64,000 nucleotides of DNA from NCBI GenBank assembly GCA_023435725.1, contig JAEYRD010000098.1, positions 1 through 64,000 on the forward strand, in the 5' to 3' direction. The notes under the pieces are model-generated. The model saw only the letters and a list, made by a program, of their open reading frames with translations, was not told the origin of the DNA and did no database searches. The translations under genes and the position numbers were made by a program. Origin of the DNA: Pseudomonadota bacterium. GTDB lineage: Bacteria > Pseudomonadota > Alphaproteobacteria > Rhizobiales > Xanthobacteraceae. Numbering within the stretch: the first letter of the stretch is position 1; every line of letters begins with the position of its first letter. Shown in pieces: positions 15,633-23,780 of this stretch.

Positions 15633-16502
15633 ATGTCTCTCCCTCGCCTCGCGACCTATTCCGTCAAAGGTGAAGTCCGCTATGGGGCCGTCGTCGACGG
15701 CGGCATCGCCGATCTCTCTGCCCGCCACGCCAAGGACTATCCGACACTGCGCGAGGTGATCGCGGCCGGCAAGCTCGCAAGCCTTGCCGAAGGAACCGCC
15801 GGCCACGCGCCGGACCATGCGATCAGCGACATCACCTGGCTGCCGCCCGTGCCCGCGCCGGAAAAGATCATCTGCATCGGCGTCAATTATCCCGACCGCA
15901 ACGCCGAGTACAAGGATGGCCAGGACGCGCCGAAATATCCGAGCATGTTCATGCGCTCGCCTCGCTCCTTCGTCGGGCACGACACTCCGCTGGTGCGCCC
16001 GCGCGCATCAGTGCAGCTCGACTACGAGGGCGAGATCGCGCTGGTGATCGGCAAGCCCGGCCGGCACATCCCGGAAAGCACAGCGCTCGATCACATCGCG
16101 GCACTCACGCTCTGCAACGAAGGATCGGTGCGCGACTGGCTCCGCCATGCCAAGTTCAACGTCACGCAGGGCAAGAACTTCGATTCCAGCGGCAGCCTCG
16201 GACCGTGGCTCGTGCCCTACACAACGGAATCGCAGATCGCCGACGTCCGTCTCACCACGCACGTCAACGGCGAGCTGCGGCAGGACGACCGCACCAGCCG
16301 GTTGATATTCCCGTTCCGCTACCTCATCAGCTACATCTCGACCTTCGCAACGCTCGTCCCCGGCGACATCATCGTCACGGGCACGCCGACGGGCGCCGGT
16401 GCGCGGTTCGATCCGCCGCGGTACCTGAAGCCCGGCGATGTCATCGAAGTCGAGGCCGAGGGCATCGGCCTGCTGCGCAACGGTGTCGTCGACGAAGCCT
16501 GA
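15633..16502 (+). CDS. hpaG: FAH-family decarboxylase/isomerase (HpaG-like)
   Basis: 289 residues of the fumarylacetoacetate hydrolase superfamily. Metal ligands are expected at Glu132 and Glu134 in YEGEIALVIG; other family motifs are IICIGVNYPDRNAEY, GKNFDSSGSLGPWLV and GDIIVTGTPTGAG. In this context it should decarboxylate 5-oxopent-3-ene-1,2,5-tricarboxylate and/or isomerise the product. E. coli HpaG is a tandem-domain bifunctional protein; this one has a single FAH domain, so it may act as a homodimer for one or both steps. It starts three bases after the hpaD stop. Confidence 0.8.
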   Translation: MSLPRLATYSVKGEVRYGAVVDGGIADLSARHAKDYPTLREVIAAGKLASLAEGTAGHAPDHAISDITWLPPVPAPEKIICIGVNYPDRNAEYKDGQDAPKYPSMFMRSPRSFVGHDTPLVRPRASVQLDYEGEIALVIGKPGRHIPESTALDHIAALTLCNEGSVRDWLRHAKFNVTQGKNFDSSGSLGPWLVPYTTESQIADVRLTTHVNGELRQDDRTSRLIFPFRYLISYISTFATLVPGDIIVTGTPTGAGARFDPPRYLKPGDVIEVEAEGIGLLRNGVVDEA

Positions 16503-16527
16503 ACAGCAATCGAAGTGGAATAGTGCA

Positions 16528-18156
16528 ATGACCACCCTCACCGGCGGCGAAGCGATCGTAAGCGGGCTTGTCGCCCATGGCGTCGATACCGTGTTCGGCC
16601 TGCCCGGCGCGCAGGTCTATGGCCTGTTCGACGCTTTCCACCAGGCCCAGCTCAAGGTCATCGGCGCGCGGCACGAGCAGGCCTGCGGCTACATGGCGTT
16701 CGGCTATGCGCGCTCGAGCGGCAAGCCCGGCGTGTTTAGCGTGGTGCCCGGTCCCGGCGTGCTCAACGCCAGCGCAGCGCTGCTCACCGCCTTCGGCTGT
16801 AACGAGCCGGTGCTTTGCGTCACGGGGCAAGTGCCGACGCAGTTCCTGGGCAAGGGACGCGGCCATCTCCACGAGATGCCGGATCAGCTCGCGACCTTGC
16901 GCACCTACGTGAAATGGGCCGATCGCATCGAATATCCCGGCAACGCCCCGACGGTCGTGGCGCGCGCCTTCCAGGAGATGACGTCCGGCCGTCGCGGGCC
17001 CGCGTCGGTCGAAATGCCGTGGGACGTCTTCACCCAGCGCGCCGACACGGCCGCCGCCCAAGTGCTCGAGCCGCTGCCCGCGCCGCGGCCAGACCCCGAC
17101 CTGATCAAGCAAGCGGCTGCGCTCATCAAGAACAGCAAGGCGCCGATGATCTTCGTCGGCAGCGGCGCGATCGAGGCGCGCGAGGAAATTCTCGAACTCG
17201 CCGAGATGATCGATGCGCCGGTCGTGGCCTTCCGCAGCGGCCGCGGCATCGTCTCCAATGCGCATGAGCTTGGCCTGACCATGGCCGCCGCCTACAAGCT
17301 GTGGCCGAAGACCGATTTGATGATCGGCATCGGCACCCGCGCCGAACTGCCGGCATCGGGCTTCCGCTGGCCGTACCAACCGAAGGGGCTGAAATCCATT
17401 CGGATCGACATCGATCCGGCCGAGATGCGCCGCCTCGTCTCCGATGCCGCCGTCGTCGCCGACGCCAAGGCCGGAACGACCGATCTCGTCGCAGCCGTGA
17501 AGAAGGCCGGCTTTACGAGGACGGCCGGCCGGCGCGGAGAAATCCGCGAGGCTACCGCGATGGCGCAAGCCGAGATCCAGCGCATTCAGCCGCAGATGGC
17601 GTATCTGAACATCCTGCGCGAGGTGCTGCCGGCGAACGCGATCGTGACCGATGAATTGTCGCAGTTCGGCTTCGCCTCCTGGTACGGCTTCCCGATCTAC
17701 GAGCCGCGCACCTTCATCACCTCGGGCTATCAGGGCACACTCGGCTCGGGTTTCCCGACCGCGCTCGGCGCCAAGGTGGCGAACCCCGACAGACCGGTGG
17801 TAGCGATCACCGGCGACGGCGGCTTCATGTTCGGCGTGCAGGAGCTCGCCACCGCCGTGCAGTTCAACATCGGCGTGGTGACGCTGGTGTTCAACAACAA
17901 TGCCTATGGCAATGTCCGCCGCGACCAGCGCGAACGCTTCGACGGCCGCGTCGTGGCGTCCGATCTCGTCAATCCGGATTTCGTCAAGCTCGCGGAATCC
18001 TTTGGCGTCGCGGCCGCGCGCGTGACTGCTCCCGAGCAGTTCAAGGCCGCGATGGAGAAGGCGCTCGCCCATGGCGGGCCGTATCTGATCTCGGTCGAGG
18101 TGACGCGGGACTCCGAGGTCAGCCCCTGGGCGTTCATTCACCCGCCGAAGCCGTAA
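16528..18156 (+). CDS. Thiamine-diphosphate-dependent enzyme (acetolactate synthase-like)
   Basis: 542 residues with the three-domain layout of the acetolactate synthase/benzoylformate decarboxylase superfamily: PYR domain with catalytic Glu50 (ARHEQACGYMAFGYAR), central domain (about 190-320) and PP domain with the ThDP motif GDGGFMFGVQELATAV ending NNNAYGNV. The substrate is not clear. As last gene of the hpa operon it might decarboxylate a keto acid feeding the pathway (for example a 4-hydroxyphenylpyruvate-type acid), or act on a downstream product; both are inference. The start follows hpaG by 25 bp with a poor ribosome site. Confidence 0.8.
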   Translation: MTTLTGGEAIVSGLVAHGVDTVFGLPGAQVYGLFDAFHQAQLKVIGARHEQACGYMAFGYARSSGKPGVFSVVPGPGVLNASAALLTAFGCNEPVLCVTGQVPTQFLGKGRGHLHEMPDQLATLRTYVKWADRIEYPGNAPTVVARAFQEMTSGRRGPASVEMPWDVFTQRADTAAAQVLEPLPAPRPDPDLIKQAAALIKNSKAPMIFVGSGAIEAREEILELAEMIDAPVVAFRSGRGIVSNAHELGLTMAAAYKLWPKTDLMIGIGTRAELPASGFRWPYQPKGLKSIRIDIDPAEMRRLVSDAAVVADAKAGTTDLVAAVKKAGFTRTAGRRGEIREATAMAQAEIQRIQPQMAYLNILREVLPANAIVTDELSQFGFASWYGFPIYEPRTFITSGYQGTLGSGFPTALGAKVANPDRPVVAITGDGGFMFGVQELATAVQFNIGVVTLVFNNNAYGNVRRDQRERFDGRVVASDLVNPDFVKLAESFGVAAARVTAPEQFKAAMEKALAHGGPYLISVEVTRDSEVSPWAFIHPPKP

Positions 18157-18157
18157 C

Positions 18158-18275
18158 GTCGTTCCGGGGCGCGCGTAGCGCGAGCTACGATGCGCAATTG
18201 CGCATCTGAGAATCCATAACCATGATCGGGAGTATGGATTCCGGGCCTGCGCCTTACGGCGCATCCCGGAATGAC
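18158..18275. repeat. Dispersed palindromic repeat (family A)
   Basis: GTCGTTCCGGGGCGCGC at the left and GCGCATCCCGGAATGAC at the right, with inner AATCCATA/TATGGATT arms and a central TGCGCAATTGCGCA palindrome. It separates the 3' ends of the convergent ThDP-enzyme and alkB genes and may act as a terminator for both. Confidence 0.7.
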
Positions 18276-18283
18276 GAGAAGGG

Positions 18284-18937
18284 TCACCGCGTCCTGCGGA
18301 ACGTCAGATTGATGCGTTTCCGCCCGAGCAGCGCATGCTCGCCGTCGGCGAGCGGCGCGACGCCGTGATAGGCGAGCCGGCTAGCCCCACCCCAGACCAC
18401 GACATCGCCGTGAACGAGCCGGAAACGGCGCGGCTTGTCGCTTCGCGCCATGCCGCCGAAGAGAAACGTCGCGGGCAATCCGAGCGAGACCGAAACGATC
18501 GGCGCTGAATAGTCCAGCTCGTCCTTGTCCTGGTGCAGCGACAGCCGCGTGCCGGGCTCGTAACGATTGACGAGGCACGCATCGGGCGTGAAGCCAATGA
18601 AACCGCCCTGCTCCGCCGCGCGCCGAGCCAGATCGCGGAACATGGGCGGCATCGCCGGCCATGGCGCGGCTGTTCGCGGATCGGTCGGATCATAGCGATA
18701 GCCGGTGTGATCGGTGATCCAACCGCGCTCGCCGCAATTGGTCATGGCCACCGACATCTGATAGCCGCCGGGCGTGGTCATGCGGCGGAACGGCGACTGC
18801 GCCACGATGGCGCGCACGGCGGCGATCAGCTCGTTCTCGATCGGCTTGACGAAGCCGCGCAGCAGTACGGCGCCATCGGCGATGTCCTCGCGGGACGGCT
18901 GCGCTTCGGCGGCAGTGTCGAACAGATCATCCGTCAA
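18284..18937 (-). CDS. alkB: AlkB DNA dioxygenase
   Basis: 217 residues. Fe(II) ligands His135, Asp137 (LSLHQDKDE) and His191 (LAYHGV) and the 2-oxoglutarate-binding Arg208/Arg214 (RKRINLTFR) follow E. coli AlkB with a constant offset of four. NRYEPG is also conserved. It oxidatively removes alkyl groups from N1-methyladenine and N3-methylcytosine. The start is an unusual TTG at 18937; the N-terminal match to AlkB (DLF...GAVLLRGF) supports it. Nine bases separate it from the upstream oxygenase gene, so they form an operon. Confidence 0.9.
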   Translation of the reverse strand: MTDDLFDTAAEAQPSREDIADGAVLLRGFVKPIENELIAAVRAIVAQSPFRRMTTPGGYQMSVAMTNCGERGWITDHTGYRYDPTDPRTAAPWPAMPPMFRDLARRAAEQGGFIGFTPDACLVNRYEPGTRLSLHQDKDELDYSAPIVSVSLGLPATFLFGGMARSDKPRRFRLVHGDVVVWGGASRLAYHGVAPLADGEHALLGRKRINLTFRRTR

Positions 18938-18946
18938 TCGCAGAGC

Positions 18947-19693
18947 TCATTTGGCATCATGAAAGATCACGCCCAGCGTGTGGCGCTGACCGGACCTGAT
19001 CCGGCTGACGCCATGGCGCAGATTAACCCGATAAGTGCCACGCGTCCCCTGCACCGGCCGGTGGTGCACAGCGAAGGCGACCGCGTCGCCCTGCGACAGC
19101 GGCACCACCTCGGCGCGGGACTGCATGCGCGGGCGCTGCTCGGTCAGCACGAACTCGCCGCCGGTGAAATCCCGTCCCGGCTCGGACAGAAGGATCGCGA
19201 CCTGGAGCGGAAACACGTGCTCGCCATAGAGGTCCTGGTGCAGGCAATTGTAGTCGCCGTCCCGGTATTGCAGCAGCAGTGGCGTCGGCCGCGCCTGCCC
19301 CGCCTCGTGGCAACGCTTGAGGAACGCCGCGTGTCCTTGGGGATAGCGGATGTCGATCCCCATCGCCTCGTTCCAACGATTGGCGACACCCTGGAGATGC
19401 GTATAGAGCGCTGGGCGTAGCTCCGCGATCAGATCAGGCAGCGGATAGGAGAAATATTTGTACTCGCCGCGGCCAAAACCATGGCGGCCCATGACGATGC
19501 GGCTACGGAAGATTGCGTCGTCGGGATAGAGCGCGGCGACGGCGCGGCACTGATCAGGCGTGAGCAGGCTCTTCAGGACGGCGCAGCCCTGGGCATCGAG
19601 TTCTGCGGTGATGTGGGGCCAGTCGAGGGTGTCGACGTGGGAGGCAAGGTCGATGGGCGACCGAAGGGACGATTTGCGTGCTGTTGCTGTCAT
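18947..19693 (-). CDS. Fe(II)/2-oxoglutarate-dependent oxygenase (AlkB-linked)
   Basis: 248 residues. The double-stranded beta-helix shows His152-x-Asp154 in NCLHQDLYGEHVFPLQ and a C-terminal half with FTGGEFVLTEQRPRMQSR, HHRPVQGTRGTYRVN and RHGVSRIRSGQRHTLGVIFHD, as in prolyl-4-hydroxylase-like oxygenases. Partner gene alkB follows after nine bases, which suggests a related role in alkylation damage or RNA/protein modification; the substrate is unknown. I use the ATG at 19693 because GAAGG lies nine bases before it; the GTG at 19702 has no site. Confidence 0.8.
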   Translation of the reverse strand: MTATARKSSLRSPIDLASHVDTLDWPHITAELDAQGCAVLKSLLTPDQCRAVAALYPDDAIFRSRIVMGRHGFGRGEYKYFSYPLPDLIAELRPALYTHLQGVANRWNEAMGIDIRYPQGHAAFLKRCHEAGQARPTPLLLQYRDGDYNCLHQDLYGEHVFPLQVAILLSEPGRDFTGGEFVLTEQRPRMQSRAEVVPLSQGDAVAFAVHHRPVQGTRGTYRVNLRHGVSRIRSGQRHTLGVIFHDAK

Positions 19694-19754
19694 GGCAATC
19701 ACCTTCGCAAGACTGGCCCGCCCGCCGCCACCCGATTTCCGACGACGATTTCCC

Positions 19755-19840
19755 CGTCATTGCGAGCGCACGAAGCAATCCAGAATGTCTCCGCGGAGGG
19801 AACCTGGATTGCTTCGTCGCAAGGGCTCCTCGCAATGACG
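19755..19840. repeat. Dispersed palindromic repeat (family B)
   Basis: CGTCATTGCGAG at the left and CTCGCAATGACG at the right, with inner CGAAGCAATCCAG / CTGGATTGCTTCG arms. Upstream of the oxygenase/alkB operon. Confidence 0.75.
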
Positions 19841-19877
19841 CGGAGAGAGCATCGCTTACCACAACGGTAGAGCCGCC

Positions 19878-20564
19878 TCAGCCCAGCACCGGCAGCGTCA
19901 CCACGTCGTACCCGTGCTTGATGGTCCGCTTCAGCACGGGGTCCTCAAGCTCGAACTCGAAGCGGTCGGCGGGGCGGATGCCGCCCTTGGCGGCAAAGGT
20001 GCCGCCGAACATGGCGCAGCCGTCGGGCAGCTTCTTGTCCGGAAAACCGCGGGCGATGAGATCGTCGACCGGCAGCATCGCGTCCAGCGTGCCCTCCTGG
20101 TAGAGCACGCGCTCGCCCTCGATCCAGGCGTAGGAGCGCAGGATCATCTTGTCCCAATGGCCGATCACGTCTTCGAGCTCCCACAGCGTCGAAGCAATCG
20201 GCTTGTCGCACATCTGCTTGGAGACGGTGACGTTGTAGGCCTCGACCTTACGGTCGGTGTGGTCGGAGCCGCAGCCGACGAAGATGCGGCCCTGCCAGCC
20301 GATCAGCACGAACTCGACCTCGCCGCTGGAATCGCCGCCGCAGCACTCGATGCTGTCTTCGGTGGTCAGACGCCGCGCCGACGCGCGGTAGTAGATCGGC
20401 GTCGAGGCCGGCCGGGCGATGCCGACGGCCTCGAGCTCGGCGATGTGCTTATCGCGCGCGACGGGATCGCGCCCGGTCCAGCCGGCGATGACGGCCTGGT
20501 CGATCGCCAGCGTCAGCGGCGTTGTGGCGTCCTGGGCATCGACGGTGAAAGTCAGGTCAAACAC
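19878..20564 (-). CDS. DUF2848 domain protein
   Basis: 228 residues matching the DUF2848 family, full length, with conserved segments IAGWTGRDPVARDKHIAELE, TTEDSIECCGGDSSGEVEFVL, GCGSDHTDRKVEAYNV and CAMFGGTFAAKGGIRP. The role of the family is unknown; the GSDHTDR segment suggests a metal or substrate site. It starts at GTG 20564 inside the end of the amidase gene (eight-base overlap), with GGAGG from the amidase codons as its ribosome site. The overlap implies that the two work together, perhaps on an amide and its acid product. Confidence 0.82.
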   Translation of the reverse strand: MFDLTFTVDAQDATTPLTLAIDQAVIAGWTGRDPVARDKHIAELEAVGIARPASTPIYYRASARRLTTEDSIECCGGDSSGEVEFVLIGWQGRIFVGCGSDHTDRKVEAYNVTVSKQMCDKPIASTLWELEDVIGHWDKMILRSYAWIEGERVLYQEGTLDAMLPVDDLIARGFPDKKLPDGCAMFGGTFAAKGGIRPADRFEFELEDPVLKRTIKHGYDVVTLPVLG

Positions 20565-21906
20565 GGATCACGGCCTCCATGCCGGCAGCAAGCTCGAAAA
20601 TACGGCGATCGGAGCCGCCCGCCCCCGCGAGCATCAGGCCGACGGGGACGTCGCCCTCGCGATGCGCAGGCAGCGAGATGGCGCAGCCGTCGATCATGTT
20701 GATTAGGCTGCAGTTGCGAAGCGCGCGCAGATTTTCGGTGGTGAAAGCCTTGTCGTCGGCGAGATCGGAGATCTTCGGCGGCGTGTTGGCGGTGGTCGGC
20801 AGCACCAGCGCGTCATAAGGCGCGATCCGCGCATTGACGCGGGCGATCAGCGAACGGCGCTCGTTGAGGAGATCGATGTAGTCGGCCGCGCTCTGCGCCT
20901 CGCCGCGCATGATGCGCACGGAGACTCTGGGATCGTAGACGTCGCCCTTGGACGTGATGAGGTAGCGATGCCACGCAAAACTCTCGGCCGCGGCAAAGCC
21001 GCCCTTGGCATTCATCGGGCCGATGTCGTGGAATTCCGCCATCTCGATGCGCTCGATGGTCGCGCCGTGGTCGGCGAGCGTCTTCAGCGCACGCTCGAAC
21101 GTCTCGGCCACGGCCGCGTCGAGATCGTCGAGCGCGATGGTGGTCGGCACCGCCAGCCGCATGCCCTTCACGGTGCGCGGCTTCAGCGGGACGATCGGCT
21201 CATTCGCGAGCACCGCATCGAGTATGGCACAGCAACTGACCGATCGCGCCAGCGGCCCGATGCTGTCGAGCGAGAACGACAGCGGCACCGAGCCGTCGAG
21301 CGGCACGCGCCGCTGCGTCGGCTTGTAGCCGACGATGCCGTTGAAGGCGGCCGGGATGCGGCAAGAGCCGCCTGTGTCGGTGCCGAGCGCAGCATGCGCC
21401 ATGCCGTCGAGCACAGAGACCGCGGCCCCCGAGGACGAGCCGCCCGGCACGTGGCCCACGGCCCGGTTCCAGGCGCCCTTCGGCGTGCCATAATGCGGAT
21501 TGATGCCGATGCCGGAATAGGCAAACTCGGTCATGTTGGTGCGGCCGATCACGACAAAGCCGGCCTTGCGCAGCCGCGCCACCGTCGCCGCATCCTGCTC
21601 GGCCGGGGGAGAGTCGTCGAGCGCGCGGGAGCCGGCGCGCGTCACTTGGCCCTTGATGTCGAAGAGATCCTTGATCGAGATCGGAATACCGGCATAGCGC
21701 GACGGCGCGGCCTTGGCCTTGCGCAAGCCGTCCATCGCATCGGCAGCCGCCAGTGCGGCGTCCTTGTCGACATGGATGAAGGTGCGCTGCCCCTCGCCGG
21801 CGGGATCGGCGATCTTGGCGATGCACGCCTCGACCAGCTTACGGGAGGTGGTGCGGCCGCTTTCGAGGTCGTCGGCGAGCTTCGCCAGTGTCTGAAAATC
21901 GGGCAT
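20557..21906 (-). CDS. Amidase-signature family hydrolase
   Basis: 449 residues. The Ser-cisSer-Lys triad is visible as Lys79 (PISIKDLFD), the cis-serine within PGGSSSG (157-159) and nucleophile Ser181 (GTDTGGSCRIPAA). It hydrolyses a carboxamide to acid and ammonia; GatA-type tRNA amidation is unlikely because no gatB/C is nearby. I start at the ATG at 21906, where homology begins; its Shine-Dalgarno (GAGA) is weak. First gene of a two-gene operon with DUF2848. Confidence 0.88.
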   Translation of the reverse strand: MPDFQTLAKLADDLESGRTTSRKLVEACIAKIADPAGEGQRTFIHVDKDAALAAADAMDGLRKAKAAPSRYAGIPISIKDLFDIKGQVTRAGSRALDDSPPAEQDAATVARLRKAGFVVIGRTNMTEFAYSGIGINPHYGTPKGAWNRAVGHVPGGSSSGAAVSVLDGMAHAALGTDTGGSCRIPAAFNGIVGYKPTQRRVPLDGSVPLSFSLDSIGPLARSVSCCAILDAVLANEPIVPLKPRTVKGMRLAVPTTIALDDLDAAVAETFERALKTLADHGATIERIEMAEFHDIGPMNAKGGFAAAESFAWHRYLITSKGDVYDPRVSVRIMRGEAQSAADYIDLLNERRSLIARVNARIAPYDALVLPTTANTPPKISDLADDKAFTTENLRALRNCSLINMIDGCAISLPAHREGDVPVGLMLAGAGGSDRRIFELAAGMEAVIRV

Positions 21907-22084
21907 GTCTGTCTCACGGAATATTGGCGCGCGCAATCTATAGCGCTGCCTCAGTTCGACACAAGCACTGTACGCATGATGGCATGCATGCGCATTGCTG
22001 GACCGTTGACGCGCCATGGTCGATTGTCGCATCAAGATCGAAACAGGCTGGCGTGAAGCCTGTCCTTTGGGAGGACCTGCCGAC

Positions 22085-22498
22085 ATGGCCGAACCGCAGC
22101 GCGCACGACCGAAACCGACGCCGGAAACCCAGCATTTCTGGGACGGCACCAAGGCGGGCGAACTGCGCCTGCAGCGCTGCGACGCCTGCGCGCATGTCTA
22201 CTTCCCGCCGCGTCCGTTCTGCCCGTCCTGCGCCTCGCGCAAGGTCAGCACCTTCAAGGCGAGTGGCAAGGGCCTCCTCTACAGCTACGTGATCAACCAC
22301 CGTCCCGCCGCGCCCGGCTTCACGCCGCCTTACGCGATCGCGGTGGTCGAGCTGGCCGAAGGGCCGCGGATGATGAGCAACATCATCGACTGCCCGCAGA
22401 CCCCGGAAGCGCTCGAGCTCGACATGAAGCTCGAGGTCGCCTTCCATGAGCTCGACGACAAGATCAGCCTCCCCGTGTTCCGTCCGGCGAAGGGGTAA
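22085..22498 (+). CDS. DUF35 zinc-ribbon/OB-fold protein
   Basis: 137 residues. A rubredoxin-like zinc ribbon (Cys32, Cys35, Cys46, Cys49 in CDACAHVYFPPRPFCPSC) is followed by an OB fold (about 55-135). DUF35 proteins are obligate partners of thiolase-like enzymes. The thiolase-like gene follows after three bases, so they almost certainly form one complex. GGGAGG lies 11 bases before the ATG. The best studied analogue is the ChsH2 DUF35 domain, which binds the steroid aldolase Ltp2. Confidence 0.88.
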   Translation: MAEPQRARPKPTPETQHFWDGTKAGELRLQRCDACAHVYFPPRPFCPSCASRKVSTFKASGKGLLYSYVINHRPAAPGFTPPYAIAVVELAEGPRMMSNIIDCPQTPEALELDMKLEVAFHELDDKISLPVFRPAKG

Positions 22499-22501
22499 GC
22501 C

Positions 22502-23641
22502 ATGCGCAGAAACCAGGTTGCCGTCGTCGGCGCGGCCGAGACCACCGAGCTCGGCGTCATCCCCAACATGTCGCAGCTCCAGCTTCACGCGGATGCGGCG
22601 CTCAATGCCATCGCCGATGCCGGGCTGAAGCTGTCCGACATCGACGGCTTCGCCACCGCGGTCGAAACGCCGCAGCAGGTCTGCCACTATCTCGGCATCA
22701 AGCCGACCTGGGTGGACGGCACCTCGGTCGGGGGCTGCTCCTTCATGCTGCACGTCCGCCATGCGGCGGCGGCGATCGAGGCCGGACTGTGCAAGACGGT
22801 GCTGATCACGCATGCCGAGAGCGGCAAGTCGATGATCGGCAAGCTGCCGCGTTCGATCCCCGCCGACAGTCTGCAAGGCCAGTTCGAGGCACCCTACGGT
22901 GTCTACGGGCCACCCAGCATGTTCCCTATCCCCGTACTGCGCTTCATGAAGACCTACGGCATCACGCACGAGCAGCTGGCCTCGGTCGCCGTGGTTCAGC
23001 GCGAATGGGCGGCGAAGAATCCGCGCGCGATGATGAAGGACCCGATCACGGTCGCCGACGTGCTGAACTCGCGCATGATCGCCTATCCGTTCCGACTGCT
23101 GCAGTGCTGCCTCGTCACCGACGGCGGCGGCGCGCTGATCCTGACCTCGGCCGACCGCGCCAAAGACTTTCCCCGCAAGCCCGTCTACATCATGGGCACC
23201 GGCGAAAGCGTGGAGACCCCGATGGTCAGCCAGATGGAGACATTCAATTCCTCGCGCGCCTTCAAGACCGCGGGCCCCCTCGCTTTCAAGGAGGCCGGTA
23301 TCGCGCACAAGGACGTCGACCATCTCATGATCTACGACGCCTTTGCGCATCTGCCGCTGTTCGGCCTCGGCGACCTCGGCTTCATGCCGCACGAGGAGAC
23401 CGGCAAGTTCATCGCCGACGGCAACACGCGGCCCGGGGCGAAGTTGCCGCTCAACACCAATGGTGGCGGATTGAGCTACATGCATTCCGGCATGTACGGC
23501 ATGTACGCGCTTCAGGAGAGCGTGCGCCAGATGCGCGGCATCGCGCCGGCGCAGGTGGCCAACGCGAAGATTTCGGTGTGTCACGGCGTCGGCGGCATGT
23601 TCGCAGCGTCGGGGACGATCGTGTTCACGAACGAACGCTAA
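22502..23641 (+). CDS. Thiolase-like protein (SCP-x/Ltp2 type)
   Basis: 379 residues of the lipid-transfer-protein thiolase group. The first half has TSVGGCSFMLHVRHAAAAIEAG; Cys79 lies near the usual nucleophile position but in a GGCSF rather than CxSG context. The second half has NTNGGGLSYMHSGMYGM and the C-terminal CHGVGGMFAASGTIVF. It could cleave or condense acyl-CoAs, or, like Ltp2, perform a retro-aldol cleavage with its DUF35 partner. Co-transcribed with the DUF35 gene and perhaps with the SDR downstream. Substrate unknown. Confidence 0.85.
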   Translation: MRRNQVAVVGAAETTELGVIPNMSQLQLHADAALNAIADAGLKLSDIDGFATAVETPQQVCHYLGIKPTWVDGTSVGGCSFMLHVRHAAAAIEAGLCKTVLITHAESGKSMIGKLPRSIPADSLQGQFEAPYGVYGPPSMFPIPVLRFMKTYGITHEQLASVAVVQREWAAKNPRAMMKDPITVADVLNSRMIAYPFRLLQCCLVTDGGGALILTSADRAKDFPRKPVYIMGTGESVETPMVSQMETFNSSRAFKTAGPLAFKEAGIAHKDVDHLMIYDAFAHLPLFGLGDLGFMPHEETGKFIADGNTRPGAKLPLNTNGGGLSYMHSGMYGMYALQESVRQMRGIAPAQVANAKISVCHGVGGMFAASGTIVFTNER

Positions 23642-23648
23642 CCACTTC

Positions 23649-23747
23649 GTCATTCCGGGATGCGCCGTTGGGCGCAGGCCCGGAATCCATACCCCCGATC
23701 GTGGTTATGGATTCCGAGCTCGTCGCTTCGCTCCGCCCCGGAATGAC
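23649..23747. repeat. Dispersed palindromic repeat (family A)
   Basis: GTCATTCCGGGATGCGC on the left and CGCCCCGGAATGAC on the right, with inner GGAATCCAT/ATGGATTCC arms. It separates the thiolase-like gene from the SDR gene. Confidence 0.72.
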
Positions 23748-23780
23748 GAAACAAATTGAACAGGCATCTGGAGAACTCAC

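Noticed and set aside
16441..18264. Long open frame (607 codons) on the minus strand
   Set aside because: Antisense to the thiamine-diphosphate enzyme, with Arg/His/Gly/Asp-rich composition and no recognisable domain.
20557..21906. GatA subunit of the tRNA amidotransferase
   Set aside because: No gatB or gatC nearby, and the coupled partner is DUF2848; a stand-alone amidase is more likely.
21938..23653. Long open frame (571 codons) on the minus strand
   Set aside because: Antisense shadow of the DUF35 and thiolase-like genes, both of which have clear family motifs and ribosome sites.
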